A DNA stretch of 64,000 nucleotides from contig JBBIGV010000007.1 in NCBI GenBank assembly GCA_037447335.1, positions 1 through 64,000 on the forward strand. The letters run 5' to 3'. The notes beneath the pieces were generated by a model. The model saw nothing but the letters and a program-made list of their open reading frames with translations, did not search any database and had not been told where the DNA came from. Source of the stretch: JBBIGV01 sp037447335 (GTDB lineage: Bacteria; Bacteroidota; Ignavibacteria; Ignavibacteriales; Ignavibacteriaceae). Position numbers and translations under genes: made by a program. Each line of letters opens with the position of its first letter. The first letter of the stretch is position 1. Below are positions 45,682 through 53,837 of this stretch, one piece after another.

Positions 45682-47181
45682 TCAACGCCAATCCGGCATA
45701 TCTCCGTTCGTAATTATAAGGGTTCTTTTTTTACCATCCAGATCCATCACATAAATATCTGTCGGTTTTGACATATCATTTGGTTGATTAGCAAATATAA
45801 TCTGAGCGCCTGTTGGAGAAAACCTTGGAGTAAGATCATTTGTTCCTGCCAGTTTTTCTTCAGACAGATCAATCAGTCCTGTGCCATCAATGTTAATCAT
45901 AAAAATCCGGGAGTTAAGCTGTACACCAGTTGGGTCATTATAGCCTGATATATCTCTGGTATATAATAATCTTGTACCGTCAAGTGAAAACGAAGGGCTT
46001 GCGATTACACCGGGTAAATCCGGAACAAGTAAAGACATATTACTGCCCTCCGGGTTCATCAGATAAATTTCGCTGCTGTAAATATCTGACCCGATTGTAA
46101 CTACAGCAAGTTTGTTTCCGGCTGGAGACCATTCAACCTCGCGGAATTGTCGCCCCGCGGGTGCGGTGGCTATGAGGGTCAGGTTGGCACCGTTAGCGTC
46201 TATGCGATATAGTTTTTCATAATGGGCATAAATTAATGAACCGCCGTCAGGAGACCAACTGAATCCGATACCGTAATTATGAAAACCTGTAACGGACAGG
46301 CTTGTAACCCGCGTCTGTCCTGAACCATCGCGGTTCATTGTGTAAATCTGAGGGCCTGCCGAGTTTTCAGATGTATAAGCAATTCTTGTTTTTGCAGGGT
46401 TTAACCTCGGGTTCCAATCCCGTACCTGGTTATAAGTAAGGCGGATAACATTTCCATCTATATCTGAAGAATATATCTCATAGTTGCCATCCCGGTTTGA
46501 TGTAATCACAATAGGATTGTTAGGGAAGGGTCGTGTCTGAAAACTCCAAACAGGACCATTAACCACTGCACCGTTTGTATCTATTGCAACAACCTGCCAG
46601 AAATAAGCCGTGTTGAATTTCAGATTAGAAACTTCAATTGAAGTATCCGGATGATCCTTCGCGAGCAGATGGCTTACCGGCGAACTGGACTCGTATAAAT
46701 AAATATCAAAAGTAAGTTCGTCAATAGAATCAGGATCGGTTGAAAACCAGCGAAGTGTAAGTGTCGTTAATTGATTTGCAGCCTGATCAGCAGGGGAGGG
46801 TTTCTCCGGTACTGTTGGAGGATTATTCACAACAGATGTCCTTTCCAGAAATACAATTGCATTTGTGGTTTGATCTTCCTTTACTGCAATAGTTACTGTG
46901 TTTTTCGCAAAACCTGACTTTTGAACTACTATTGAATAATTTCCTATCGGTACATCTGTCATCCTGAATTTTCCATCAGCATCTGTAACTATAGAACTGG
47001 TTGGAGGGCTTGTTGTTACGTTTGCACTGCCTATAGGAGCATTGGTTTGCCCATCTAATACAGTTCCGCTTATAGAACCGAACAGATCCGGCGATATGCC
47101 GTCTTCCTGGCATGATATCAGCAGGAACGAGGTTGTTAATAAAAACAAAAGTCCAATAATGTGGAACGAATTTTTTGTCAT
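45682..47181 (-). CDS. Lipoprotein with CarboxypepD_reg, FN3 and TolB-like propeller repeats
   Basis: 499 residues. Lipoprotein signal peptide with lipobox ending at C24 (LLISC). A carboxypeptidase-regulatory-like beta-sandwich (about 35-115; ISGTVLDGQTNAPIGSANVT) and a fibronectin type III domain (about 120-215; SPADQAANQLTTLTLRWFST, YFWQVVAIDTNG) lead to a six-fold PD40/TolB-type propeller (about 225-499; IVITSNRDGNYEIYSSDIDG, IAYTSENSAGPQIYTMNRDG and others). It is the last gene of the curli-linked minus-strand unit, 29 bases after the CsgH-like gene. A role at the cell surface, perhaps anchoring fibres, is inferred from context. Confidence 0.82.
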   Translation of the reverse strand: MTKNSFHIIGLLFLLTTSFLLISCQEDGISPDLFGSISGTVLDGQTNAPIGSANVTTSPPTSSIVTDADGKFRMTDVPIGNYSIVVQKSGFAKNTVTIAVKEDQTTNAIVFLERTSVVNNPPTVPEKPSPADQAANQLTTLTLRWFSTDPDSIDELTFDIYLYESSSPVSHLLAKDHPDTSIEVSNLKFNTAYFWQVVAIDTNGAVVNGPVWSFQTRPFPNNPIVITSNRDGNYEIYSSDIDGNVIRLTYNQVRDWNPRLNPAKTRIAYTSENSAGPQIYTMNRDGSGQTRVTSLSVTGFHNYGIGFSWSPDGGSLIYAHYEKLYRIDANGANLTLIATAPAGRQFREVEWSPAGNKLAVVTIGSDIYSSEIYLMNPEGSNMSLLVPDLPGVIASPSFSLDGTRLLYTRDISGYNDPTGVQLNSRIFMINIDGTGLIDLSEEKLAGTNDLTPRFSPTGAQIIFANQPNDMSKPTDIYVMDLDGKKRTLIITNGDMPDWR

Positions 47182-47210
47182 TTAATAATTCTCCTTAATC
47201 AAATTACACT

Positions 47211-47621
47211 TTAATTCTGGTTAAAATCTTTACCTTTACAGGTAATTTTCTTTTCAGTAATAATCTCGCCTTTATCCGTAATAGTAAGTTTTATCTCTAT
47301 TTCATCCTCAGGGTTTATCGAAACAGTTGTTTCGGACACAACTATTGTACCGCCGCTTTCTACGGTATGCTCTCCGCTTTGAGAGGTTCTTGAGGTTCCG
47401 CTTATACCTGTTTTACTTACCGTTAGTTTATAACCGATAACTTTTACAGCATCGGCATCGTTATGGAAAGAACCCTTTATATTAAGATTATTTCCATCAA
47501 GATGCGTAATGATTTCGGTTGAATTCAACTGTTTGCTGCCGGTATTTAAAGTATCCTTCGGGAGAATTTCTTCCGAACAGAAGAAACAAACCATAAGGAT
47601 AATATAATAGAGGATAAACAT
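47211..47621 (-). CDS. csgH: CsgH-like curli assembly chaperone
   Basis: 136 residues with a short N-terminal hydrophobic export signal (MFILYYIILMVCFFC), which may be a lipoprotein signal. The body is a single beta-sandwich with the pattern YKLTVSKTGISGTSRTSQSG, matching the core of CsgH (GTS-x-T-x-QSG), the periplasmic inhibitor of premature curlin polymerisation in alphaproteobacteria. It keeps CsgH's two-sheet layout and the closing GEIITEKKITCKG. Its place between the minor curlin and the lipoprotein supports this. CsgC, the E. coli counterpart, is unrelated in sequence. Family call moderately sure. Confidence 0.72.
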   Translation of the reverse strand: MFILYYIILMVCFFCSEEILPKDTLNTGSKQLNSTEIITHLDGNNLNIKGSFHNDADAVKVIGYKLTVSKTGISGTSRTSQSGEHTVESGGTIVVSETTVSINPEDEIEIKLTITDKGEIITEKKITCKGKDFNQN

Positions 47622-47627
47622 TTGATG

Positions 47628-47649
47628 CTCAATTTAATTATAAATTGAG
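47628..47649. other. Perfect 9-bp inverted repeat before the CsgH-like gene
   Basis: CTCAATTTA and its complement flank ATTA, seven bases upstream of the ATG of the CsgH-like gene and 42 bases after the minor curlin stop. It may form a hairpin that covers the ribosome-binding region or lowers readthrough; no Shine-Dalgarno sequence is visible for this gene. Confidence 0.4.
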
Positions 47650-47691
47650 AATAATAAAAAGCTGCCGGGCGGGTATTTTTAGTCGTATTTT

Positions 47692-48261
47692 TTATCTGTA
47701 TAAAGAACCATTTACCAGAATAACCCTTGCACCTTCGCCCTGCTGTGTCACCTGGATCTGTCTTGATGAAAGGGAATTATTTTCAATTTGTGTAAAGCTG
47801 TTACCATTGCCAATCTGGTTAATTATAAGATTCATATTAAATCCGGTAAGCTCCTGTAAAACTGAATTATGATTACCCGTCTGCGAAATGGCTATATAGT
47901 TGTTAAAACCGCGTATCTTAAAGTCAACAGAGTTGTGATCACCTAACTGATTGATATTATTAAAATTTCCGGCTCCAAGTTGTTCAAGTAAAATTGAATT
48001 ATAATTACCACTCTGTATAATGGCTGCATAGTTGGCATTCCACCCGAATCCTGCATGGTATTGGTTTATTATAGTAGAGTTATTTGTTCCTTCCTGAAGT
48101 AAAATTGCCTGATTTGTTCTATCAAAGCTAACCTGCTCAATCTGTCCGAAATTAAAATCACCTAACTGTTCAAGATAAGCTTCGTTATGAAAGCTGCTTT
48201 GAGCTACTGTTGCAGCCGTAAACAATAAAACAAAAACGATTAGTCTCAGCAAAATATTCAT
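47692..48261 (-). CDS. csgB: CsgB-like minor curlin (nucleator) subunit
   Basis: 189 residues with a signal peptide (cut near TVAQS) and six or so curlin repeats with the Gln/Asn ladder (NYAAIIQSGNYNSILLEQLG, NSVDFKIRGFNNYIAISQTG, NLIINQIGNGNSFTQIENNS). Repeats are less regular than in the giant curlin, lack its acidic GDDN turns, and the C-terminus turns basic and hydrophobic (QQGEGARVILVNGSLYR), as in CsgB, where it anchors the protein to the outer membrane. It would seed growth of the major curlin fibre. It lies downstream of the major curlin gene with a terminator between them. Confidence 0.85.
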   Translation of the reverse strand: MNILLRLIVFVLLFTAATVAQSSFHNEAYLEQLGDFNFGQIEQVSFDRTNQAILLQEGTNNSTIINQYHAGFGWNANYAAIIQSGNYNSILLEQLGAGNFNNINQLGDHNSVDFKIRGFNNYIAISQTGNHNSVLQELTGFNMNLIINQIGNGNSFTQIENNSLSSRQIQVTQQGEGARVILVNGSLYR

Positions 48262-48316
48262 TTAAATACCTTTCGTATTTTTCTCAGCAATTATGTAAAA
48301 TGACACAATAACAAAA

Positions 48317-48346
48317 TTCACGGGAATGGTTTCCCATTCCCGTGAA
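48317..48346 (-). terminator. Intrinsic terminator of the giant curlin gene
   Basis: TTCACGGGAATGG and its exact 13-bp complement flank a four-base loop; TTTTG follows on the minus strand. It sits 13 bases after the curlin stop. This would make the curlin message mostly monocistronic, with some readthrough into csgB. Confidence 0.85.
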
Positions 48347-48359
48347 AGAAAAGCAAGTA

Positions 48360-51300
48360 TTAGTTGCTCTGGAAGATGTTAGCAGTATTGCCAAAACCAG
48401 CCTGGGTCTGGCTTGCAGTGTGCAAGCTTCCGGTCTGCTGGATGAAACCGAGATTAGATATTCCATCCTGGCTCTGGAATGCATCGTGTCCGGTACCGAA
48501 CTGCTGAACTCTTGCCTGGTTGAACAAGCCCCACTGATGCTGTTCAGATTCGTTAAGAAAACCATCCTGGTTAGCTTCAGCGTAGTTTGTTCCATTATGT
48601 TGATACTGTTCTGCAGAGTTATCGCTGCCATCCTGGAATACATTAGCAAGGCTGCCAATTACAAGGCTGCTCTGCCACTGATAAGAATAGTTGTCAAAGC
48701 CCTGCTGAGAAGCAAAAGCTTCATTATCCCTACCGTACTGCTCCTGCTCTGCCCAGTTGCCCTGACCAAACTGTTCAATCCTTGCTTCATTGATTAAGCC
48801 GATCTGAGTCTGTTCAGCAAAGTTGTAAGAACCACTCTGGTCAACAAGCGCATAGTTACCATTTCCTAATACGACAGGAACTTTATTTTGGTATTGGAAA
48901 GCAAGGTTGCCGTTACCATTCTGGAAAATATCAGCAGTATTTGATCTGCCGAGCTGCTGCTGTGCGCCCTCGTTATCATTACCAATCTGCTGAATGTATG
49001 CGAGATGATCTCTCGTACCTGACTGTTGCTGCAAAGCAACGTTCTCGTTGCCATTCTGCTGTACTCTGGCTTCATGACCGCCGAAAATCGCAACGCCGCC
49101 AGACTGTAACTGGTTAGAAACGTTTTCATCGCCGCTCTGGAATGATAAAGCATAATGGTCTCTGCCGGTCTGGGACTGGTAAGCTTCATTTTCGTCGCCG
49201 TTCTGGGAAGCGTCAGCTTTCTGATGGAAACCGCTTTGAATCTGGGAAACAACGTTATCATCGCCATTCTGCTCTGCATAAGCGTTATGCCAATTTCCAA
49301 CCTGTAACTGGTCAGATTCATTGTCGTTACCGCTTGATGTTACCTGTGCGATGTTGTTGTTTCCAAGCTGAGATTGGAAAGCGTCATTGCCGCTGCCTGA
49401 CTGAATAACCTCAGCGTAGTTGTAATTACCATCTTGATACTGTTCTGATCCGTTGTAAGAACCACTCTGCCAGGCATCAGCTTCGTTGTTGTTACCATAC
49501 TGAACCTGAGTAGCAACGTTAAATGAGTTACCTTCCTGGTAAATGTTAGCTGAGCCGTAGTTGCCATACTGAAACTGCAGAGCTTCGTCATCATCACCAA
49601 CCTGCGTTACCCATGCATTGTTGTTGTTACCACCCTGTTCCTGTTCGGAGAAGTTTCTGTCGCCGCTCTGGAAGGAATTAGCAAAGTTATAGGTATTAGT
49701 TTGCAGTTGCAATGTCCAGTTACCATCACCGGACTGGATAATGTCGCCCTCGTTGTTTGAACCAGACTGCGACTGTTCAGATAAGTTATCATCACCACTT
49801 TGGGTAACCCAGGCATTATTAAAGCTGCCAGCCTGTATCTGGTAAGCTGAGTTCTCATCACCGGACTGGTCAACCTGACCGATATTGTTTAAGCCGCCCT
49901 GTAATTGGCTAGAATAGTTATCGTCACCGGTTTGCTGTGATTCAACATAACCATACTGACCATTCTGGGATTGAACAGCTTCGTTATTGTCACCGTTCTG
50001 GATAATGTCAGCTTCATTTTCCTGACCAAGCTGCGTTTGTGAAGCATCATTGTCGTCACCGGTCTGGAGTATCCATGCATCTTCACCGTAACCAGCCTGT
50101 GTTTGGAAAGCATCATTGTCGTTACCGCTCTGATTTATATGGGCGTCATTATTGTTAAGTGACTGAAGCTGAACTGCATGATTAAAATCACCCGACTGAT
50201 CAATATTAGCATAGTTCTGATAACCTGACTGGGTCTGATATGCATCGTTATCGTCACCAGACTGATCTACATCAGCGTGATTTTCGTTACCGGTTTGGGT
50301 CTGGAAAGCCCGGTTCCAGAAACCGCTCTGGTCAGAATTAGCAAGGTTCTTATAATCTGATTGAGTTTGAATTGTCCAGTTCAAATCACCTGATTGGTTA
50401 ACGTAAGCAGCATGTTCGTCATCAGATTGATACTGCTCTGCTAAGTTATCATTACCACCCTGATTTATATTGGCAGAATTCAGGTATCCATCCTGATCCT
50501 GAATAGCATCGTTATTGTTGCCAGATTGATCCACGCCTGCCCAGTTTAAGGACCCTGCCTGAGTCTGGTCGGAAGTATTTCCGTTGCCGCTCTGGTTTAA
50601 GTCAGCATCCTGTTTGTAACCGGTCTGGGTCTGGGTACCTTCGTTGTTGTTACCGCCCTGGTTAATGTAAGCATTATGTTCATCACCGGTTTGTGATTGT
50701 TCAGCATCATTACCATTGCCGCCCTGGTTAACGTAAGCGTAGCTAAGGTAACCAATCTGAGTTTGTTCACTTTCGTTATCATCGCCTGACTGGAAAGCGT
50801 CTGCTTTGTTTTCAGTTCCAGACTGAGTCTGTACAGCAAAGTTTTCATCACCGCTCTGATCAACATAAGCGATGTGATCAACACCTGTTTGGTGTTGTCT
50901 GGAGTAGTTGTCATCACCACTCTGGTTAGCACGGGCTTCGTTATAGCTGCCATACCACTGATATTGATAAGCTTCGTTATCATCACCGCCCTGGTTGATG
51001 TTCATATAATTGTTGTTACCAGTCCATTGATCCTGGTAAGCATAATTATCGTCGCCGGATTGAACAATGTCAGCATTGCTGTTGTTCTGAACGTCCTGCC
51101 ATTGGAAGGATGTATTACCATAGCCGTCCTGCTCTACCCAGGCAACGTTACTGTAGGAACCATTTTCCTGAAGCTGCTCGGCATCATTTTCATCACCGCT
51201 CTGTTCAACGTATGCATTATTATTAAATGCACCGTTGATCTGCCGCTGTAAGGAAATATTGTCGTCGCCACTCTGGTTGCTGTTAGCATAGTTGCCGTAG

Positions 51301-51656
51301 GTTTCCTGGATCTGAGTAGCGGAGTTAGAATTACCACTTTGGATAATGTCAGCTTCATTAGAAGAACCTGACTGCGTTTGTGTAGCGGTGTTGCCCCAGC
51401 CTGATTGAAGTATCCAGGCATCCTGGGCTAAACCACTTTGGGTTTGGGTTGCAGTATTACTACTGTTCGATTGCTCAACATTGGCAATGTGAAAATTGCC
51501 GGTTTGAGTCTGGGCAGCGGTATTAAGTGTACCAGACTGTTCAGCATTTGCACTGTTTGCCCAGCCTGACTGGTTCTGGGTAGCAGTGTTGCTCTGACCA
51601 AAAGCTAGGCCAGCGCACAGCAGTACACCAAAAACTAATGCAAAAAGATTTTTCAT
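48360..51656 (-). CDS. csgA: Giant major curlin (CsgA-like), 48 tandem repeats
   Basis: 1098 residues: a signal peptide (1-20, LLCAGLAFGQ) and then only curlin repeats. I count 48 units of about 22 residues from N23 to the last residue. Each is two strands of 11, consensus N-x-A-x-Q-x-Q-x-G-x-x and N-x-A-x-x-x-Q-S-G-D-x. E. coli CsgA has five repeats in 151 residues. Repeats 11-40 are rich in QSGDDN turns, making the protein acidic. Units 38, 41 and 44 carry short insertions (GGVAIFGG, NKVPVVLGNG, SSLVIG). There is no T9SS tail, so export is by CsgG. Good ribosome site GGAG. It is predicted to form functional amyloid. Confidence 0.93.
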   Translation of the reverse strand: MKNLFALVFGVLLCAGLAFGQSNTATQNQSGWANSANAEQSGTLNTAAQTQTGNFHIANVEQSNSSNTATQTQSGLAQDAWILQSGWGNTATQTQSGSSNEADIIQSGNSNSATQIQETYGNYANSNQSGDDNISLQRQINGAFNNNAYVEQSGDENDAEQLQENGSYSNVAWVEQDGYGNTSFQWQDVQNNSNADIVQSGDDNYAYQDQWTGNNNYMNINQGGDDNEAYQYQWYGSYNEARANQSGDDNYSRQHQTGVDHIAYVDQSGDENFAVQTQSGTENKADAFQSGDDNESEQTQIGYLSYAYVNQGGNGNDAEQSQTGDEHNAYINQGGNNNEGTQTQTGYKQDADLNQSGNGNTSDQTQAGSLNWAGVDQSGNNNDAIQDQDGYLNSANINQGGNDNLAEQYQSDDEHAAYVNQSGDLNWTIQTQSDYKNLANSDQSGFWNRAFQTQTGNENHADVDQSGDDNDAYQTQSGYQNYANIDQSGDFNHAVQLQSLNNNDAHINQSGNDNDAFQTQAGYGEDAWILQTGDDNDASQTQLGQENEADIIQNGDNNEAVQSQNGQYGYVESQQTGDDNYSSQLQGGLNNIGQVDQSGDENSAYQIQAGSFNNAWVTQSGDDNLSEQSQSGSNNEGDIIQSGDGNWTLQLQTNTYNFANSFQSGDRNFSEQEQGGNNNNAWVTQVGDDDEALQFQYGNYGSANIYQEGNSFNVATQVQYGNNNEADAWQSGSYNGSEQYQDGNYNYAEVIQSGSGNDAFQSQLGNNNIAQVTSSGNDNESDQLQVGNWHNAYAEQNGDDNVVSQIQSGFHQKADASQNGDENEAYQSQTGRDHYALSFQSGDENVSNQLQSGGVAIFGGHEARVQQNGNENVALQQQSGTRDHLAYIQQIGNDNEGAQQQLGRSNTADIFQNGNGNLAFQYQNKVPVVLGNGNYALVDQSGSYNFAEQTQIGLINEARIEQFGQGNWAEQEQYGRDNEAFASQQGFDNYSYQWQSSLVIGSLANVFQDGSDNSAEQYQHNGTNYAEANQDGFLNESEQHQWGLFNQARVQQFGTGHDAFQSQDGISNLGFIQQTGSLHTASQTQAGFGNTANIFQSN
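48363..51590 (-). repeat. 48 in-frame ~66-bp tandem repeats encoding curlin units
   Basis: The repeat unit is 66 bases (22 codons), in 48 copies. Asn and Gln codons hold the frame, but the third bases and the variable positions differ widely between copies, so it is an old, diverged array rather than a recent DNA expansion. Antisense frames over it are artefacts. Confidence 0.9.
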
Positions 51657-51691
51657 TTTTGAGTCTCCATTTAGTTAATAGAAAATAGTTA

Positions 51692-51714
51692 ATTGTAACC
51701 CTATACGTTACAAT
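51692..51714. promoter_or_regulatory. Candidate operator: perfect ATTGTAAC-N7-GTTACAAT palindrome
   Basis: Eight-base arms with a seven-base spacer, 36-58 bases before the curlin ATG. Arm length and spacing suit a dimeric regulator that contacts two major grooves. It could also be an mRNA hairpin just upstream of the ribosome site. No other copy was seen in the window. Confidence 0.45.
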
Positions 51715-51780
51715 GGCGGAATTAAGGTACTTATGTAATCTCAGAAAACTAAAGGTTTTTTTCATCAGGTATCAGGAAAT

Positions 51781-51826
51781 CTTAAGAATTTTTGCCCTCG
51801 GCTTTCGAAGCGAAAACCTTCTTAAG
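51781..51826. other. Imperfect long hairpin in the csgG-curlin gap
   Basis: CTTAAGAA pairs with TTCTTAAG; TTTT with AAAA extends the stem past a bulge, and GCTT-TCG-AAGC makes an inner stem-loop. It could end the csgEFG transcript, though no U tract follows, or be a structured leader of the curlin message. Confidence 0.4.
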
Positions 51827-51981
51827 ACACCTTTCCGGTTATTACACCGTCCGCCAGTATTTTTATTGCTGATGAAAAAACGTTCATTCATCAATTTTCT
51901 GTGAACTCTTTTCCTTACCTCCTTTCTTTACTTAATTTTATTTTAAATGCATTATTGAATTAAATAAATTAAACATTAGTC

Positions 51982-53373
51982 TCATCTGCCCGGATAAAAA
52001 GTTAACCCGACTTTACCAGCCCACATATAATCATTAAAATTACCGCGGGAAAGTCCGTCAATTTCATCATTGAAATAATAGGTATAACTAAATCCAAGGT
52101 TAAGCCCGATGAGATCATACACCAAATACTCAAAGCCTATGCCACTGGAAAAAGAAGGCGCCCATTCACTTTTTAACTGTAATTGATTGCCATAACGGTC
52201 TTTAACAACTAAATTTGAAACACCTACTCCCATTGTGAGATACGGAGTAAAATAATACTGCGGTAACAAGTGATACGTACCTGTTAGCTCGGCAGAGTTA
52301 AGGTTGGTTGTAAAGAACTTTCCATCACTCAACTGACCGCTTGATAATGTTAAGCCTGCTGCTAATTGATTCGAGATCGCATATTTAAAAGAAAGCGATC
52401 CTGCCGGCTTTACTACTGATTCGGAATAATCACCCGAATACATCTGCGTATTAAAAGCAACTCCGATTCCCAGGTCTCGGGAAGGTATAAGAATATTTCC
52501 GAAATAATCGGTTTCCTGAATCAATTCTTTTTCTTTAACATAACCAAGTATTGCGGGCGATTTGAGTTCTTCGGGATACTTCAATTCCCACAGTCCTTCC
52601 AAAACACCTTCAACAATTAAGCTGTGGACTGCTTTTTCAATAGCCTCAGTAACGCAAATTTCAGGCGGTTCATTATAGCTAAAGCCGGTTTCGGCTTCGA
52701 GCAGCCTTTTGAATTTTACAAATCTGAACAGACCAACATCAACCATTTGAGAAAGCACTGTTTTGCTTGTGTAAACAGTTTTCAGAATTCTTCCGCTCTG
52801 GGTTGAAATTGCTCTTAAATAAATAGTAACCCGGTCTTGTCGGTACTGCCCCGATGCACCGGCGCCAAAATATCTGATACCGGCGCCGCCTGTTAAAACG
52901 TTTGTATCATAAGAAATGATACCGCCTTCAAGAATAATTCCGGCAAACAGAAGCGGGGGCAGTAATGTGTTATCTTCTTCACCGGTTCCGAAAGTTGAAC
53001 GGCTTGACCGAATTATTTTTCTTTCATTTAACAGATTAGACAGCCCTTCTCTTTCAATTGCTATGAACCATCCGGATTCTTCCAAAGCTCTTAATAATAT
53101 TGATGTAGCTCCCTGAGTAACGGCAGTAGAAAAAGTTGTACCCGTTGCACTCTGTTTGTATTGCCCGGTCTGATCTCTGAATTTATAAACGGCAGCCACA
53201 ATTTTTTCCTGCGGTAAAGGTAAAGATTTAAGTTCTTTGTTTGTAGCCGTTGGTGTACCTAAAGTTGCCGGGGATGTTTTGAACGGCTCAAGGTAATTAG
53301 CGCAGCCGCTAAGCAGGTAAACAAACGGCAAAACTAAAAATAATTTTATAACTCTGTTTAATGTAATATTCAT
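51982..53373 (-). CDS. csgG: CsgG curli secretion pore with extra C-terminal beta domain
   Basis: 463 residues from the ATG at 53373, which places the lipobox LLSGC with C24 correctly; the frame opens 11 codons earlier but without a signal. The N-terminal 260 residues are CsgG: LPLPQEKIVAAVYKFRDQTG, a channel-loop region with TFSTAVTQGATSILLRALEE, GWFIAIEREGLSNLLNER and LRAISTQSGRILKTVYTSK. The remaining ~190 residues are an amphipathic beta series (LGIGVAFNTQMYSGD, YYFTPYLTMGVGVSN, IGFEYLVYDLIGLNLGFSY) ending in KVGLTFYPGR, like a small outer-membrane barrel. E. coli CsgG (277 residues) lacks this. It exports curlins through the outer membrane. Confidence 0.92.
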   Translation of the reverse strand: MNITLNRVIKLFLVLPFVYLLSGCANYLEPFKTSPATLGTPTATNKELKSLPLPQEKIVAAVYKFRDQTGQYKQSATGTTFSTAVTQGATSILLRALEESGWFIAIEREGLSNLLNERKIIRSSRSTFGTGEEDNTLLPPLLFAGIILEGGIISYDTNVLTGGAGIRYFGAGASGQYRQDRVTIYLRAISTQSGRILKTVYTSKTVLSQMVDVGLFRFVKFKRLLEAETGFSYNEPPEICVTEAIEKAVHSLIVEGVLEGLWELKYPEELKSPAILGYVKEKELIQETDYFGNILIPSRDLGIGVAFNTQMYSGDYSESVVKPAGSLSFKYAISNQLAAGLTLSSGQLSDGKFFTTNLNSAELTGTYHLLPQYYFTPYLTMGVGVSNLVVKDRYGNQLQLKSEWAPSFSSGIGFEYLVYDLIGLNLGFSYTYYFNDEIDGLSRGNFNDYMWAGKVGLTFYPGR

Positions 53374-53389
53374 TCCAATCCAATGATGT

Positions 53390-53815
53390 TTAAATATAAG
53401 GTACAATTATAGTTGTTTCAGCGCCCGTCAGGTTATCGAAAATAATGATAGTTAAACCATCGGGTCCGGGAAAAATCTCTATCGAAAAATCACCCAGGTC
53501 GTAACGTCCTTCCTCCAAACCGTCGGTGCCGAAGGTAGAACCAACCAGTTGCCTGGACAATTGGTTTAACAATTGCCTGCTAAGATTATCTTTAAATTCA
53601 GCAAGGGGGTCTCTTGTAAGTCTGGCCGCATCGCTTGCATCGCCAAATTTATCTTGCGCTTGCGCCTGGCTTAACAACCACGAAGCATTAAAAGGATTTC
53701 CACCAATAAAAGATGGATTGATGGGCGAGTAGACAAGGTCCTGGGCTTGTACATTAGAATTAAACATTAAAACAGAACCTACAAGTAAAAAACAGAAAAC
53801 AGCAAATTGTTTCAA
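53390..53815 (-). CDS. csgF: CsgF, curli surface-exposure factor
   Basis: 141 residues with a signal peptide (cut near VQAQD). The mature N-terminus DLVYSPINPSFIGGNPFNAS then WLLSQAQAQ is the conserved CsgF segment that enters and binds the CsgG channel (family pattern xLVYxPxNPxFGGNPxxxxxLLxxAxAQ). The C-terminal half is a beta-rich tail (FSIEIFPGPDGLTIIIFDN) that presents CsgB at the surface. 22 bases after csgE and 16 before csgG, so all three share a transcript. Confidence 0.93.
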   Translation of the reverse strand: MKQFAVFCFLLVGSVLMFNSNVQAQDLVYSPINPSFIGGNPFNASWLLSQAQAQDKFGDASDAARLTRDPLAEFKDNLSRQLLNQLSRQLVGSTFGTDGLEEGRYDLGDFSIEIFPGPDGLTIIIFDNLTGAETTIIVPYI

Positions 53816-53837
53816 GAGTACATCCTTCCGAAAATAA

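Larger units (their letters stand above)
51657..51981. other. Intergenic region between csgG and the giant curlin, 325 bp
   Basis: No gene. It holds the inverted repeats at 51692-51714 and 51781-51826. I see no full TAnnTTTG box for the curlin gene; a GAAAACTA at 51744-51751 (minus TAGTTTTC, seven of eight) is the nearest but lacks a proper -33 partner. Confidence 0.6.

Noticed and set aside
48342..48797. Plus-strand frame of 151 codons opposite the curlin gene
   Set aside because: It is a shadow of the biased codon use in the curlin repeats; no ribosome site or family features.
48363..51590. Regular ~66-bp repeats that could look like a CRISPR or satellite array
   Set aside because: The repeats keep one reading frame with Gln/Asn positions fixed and third bases free, and there are no identical repeats with unique spacers. 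It is a protein-coding repeat.
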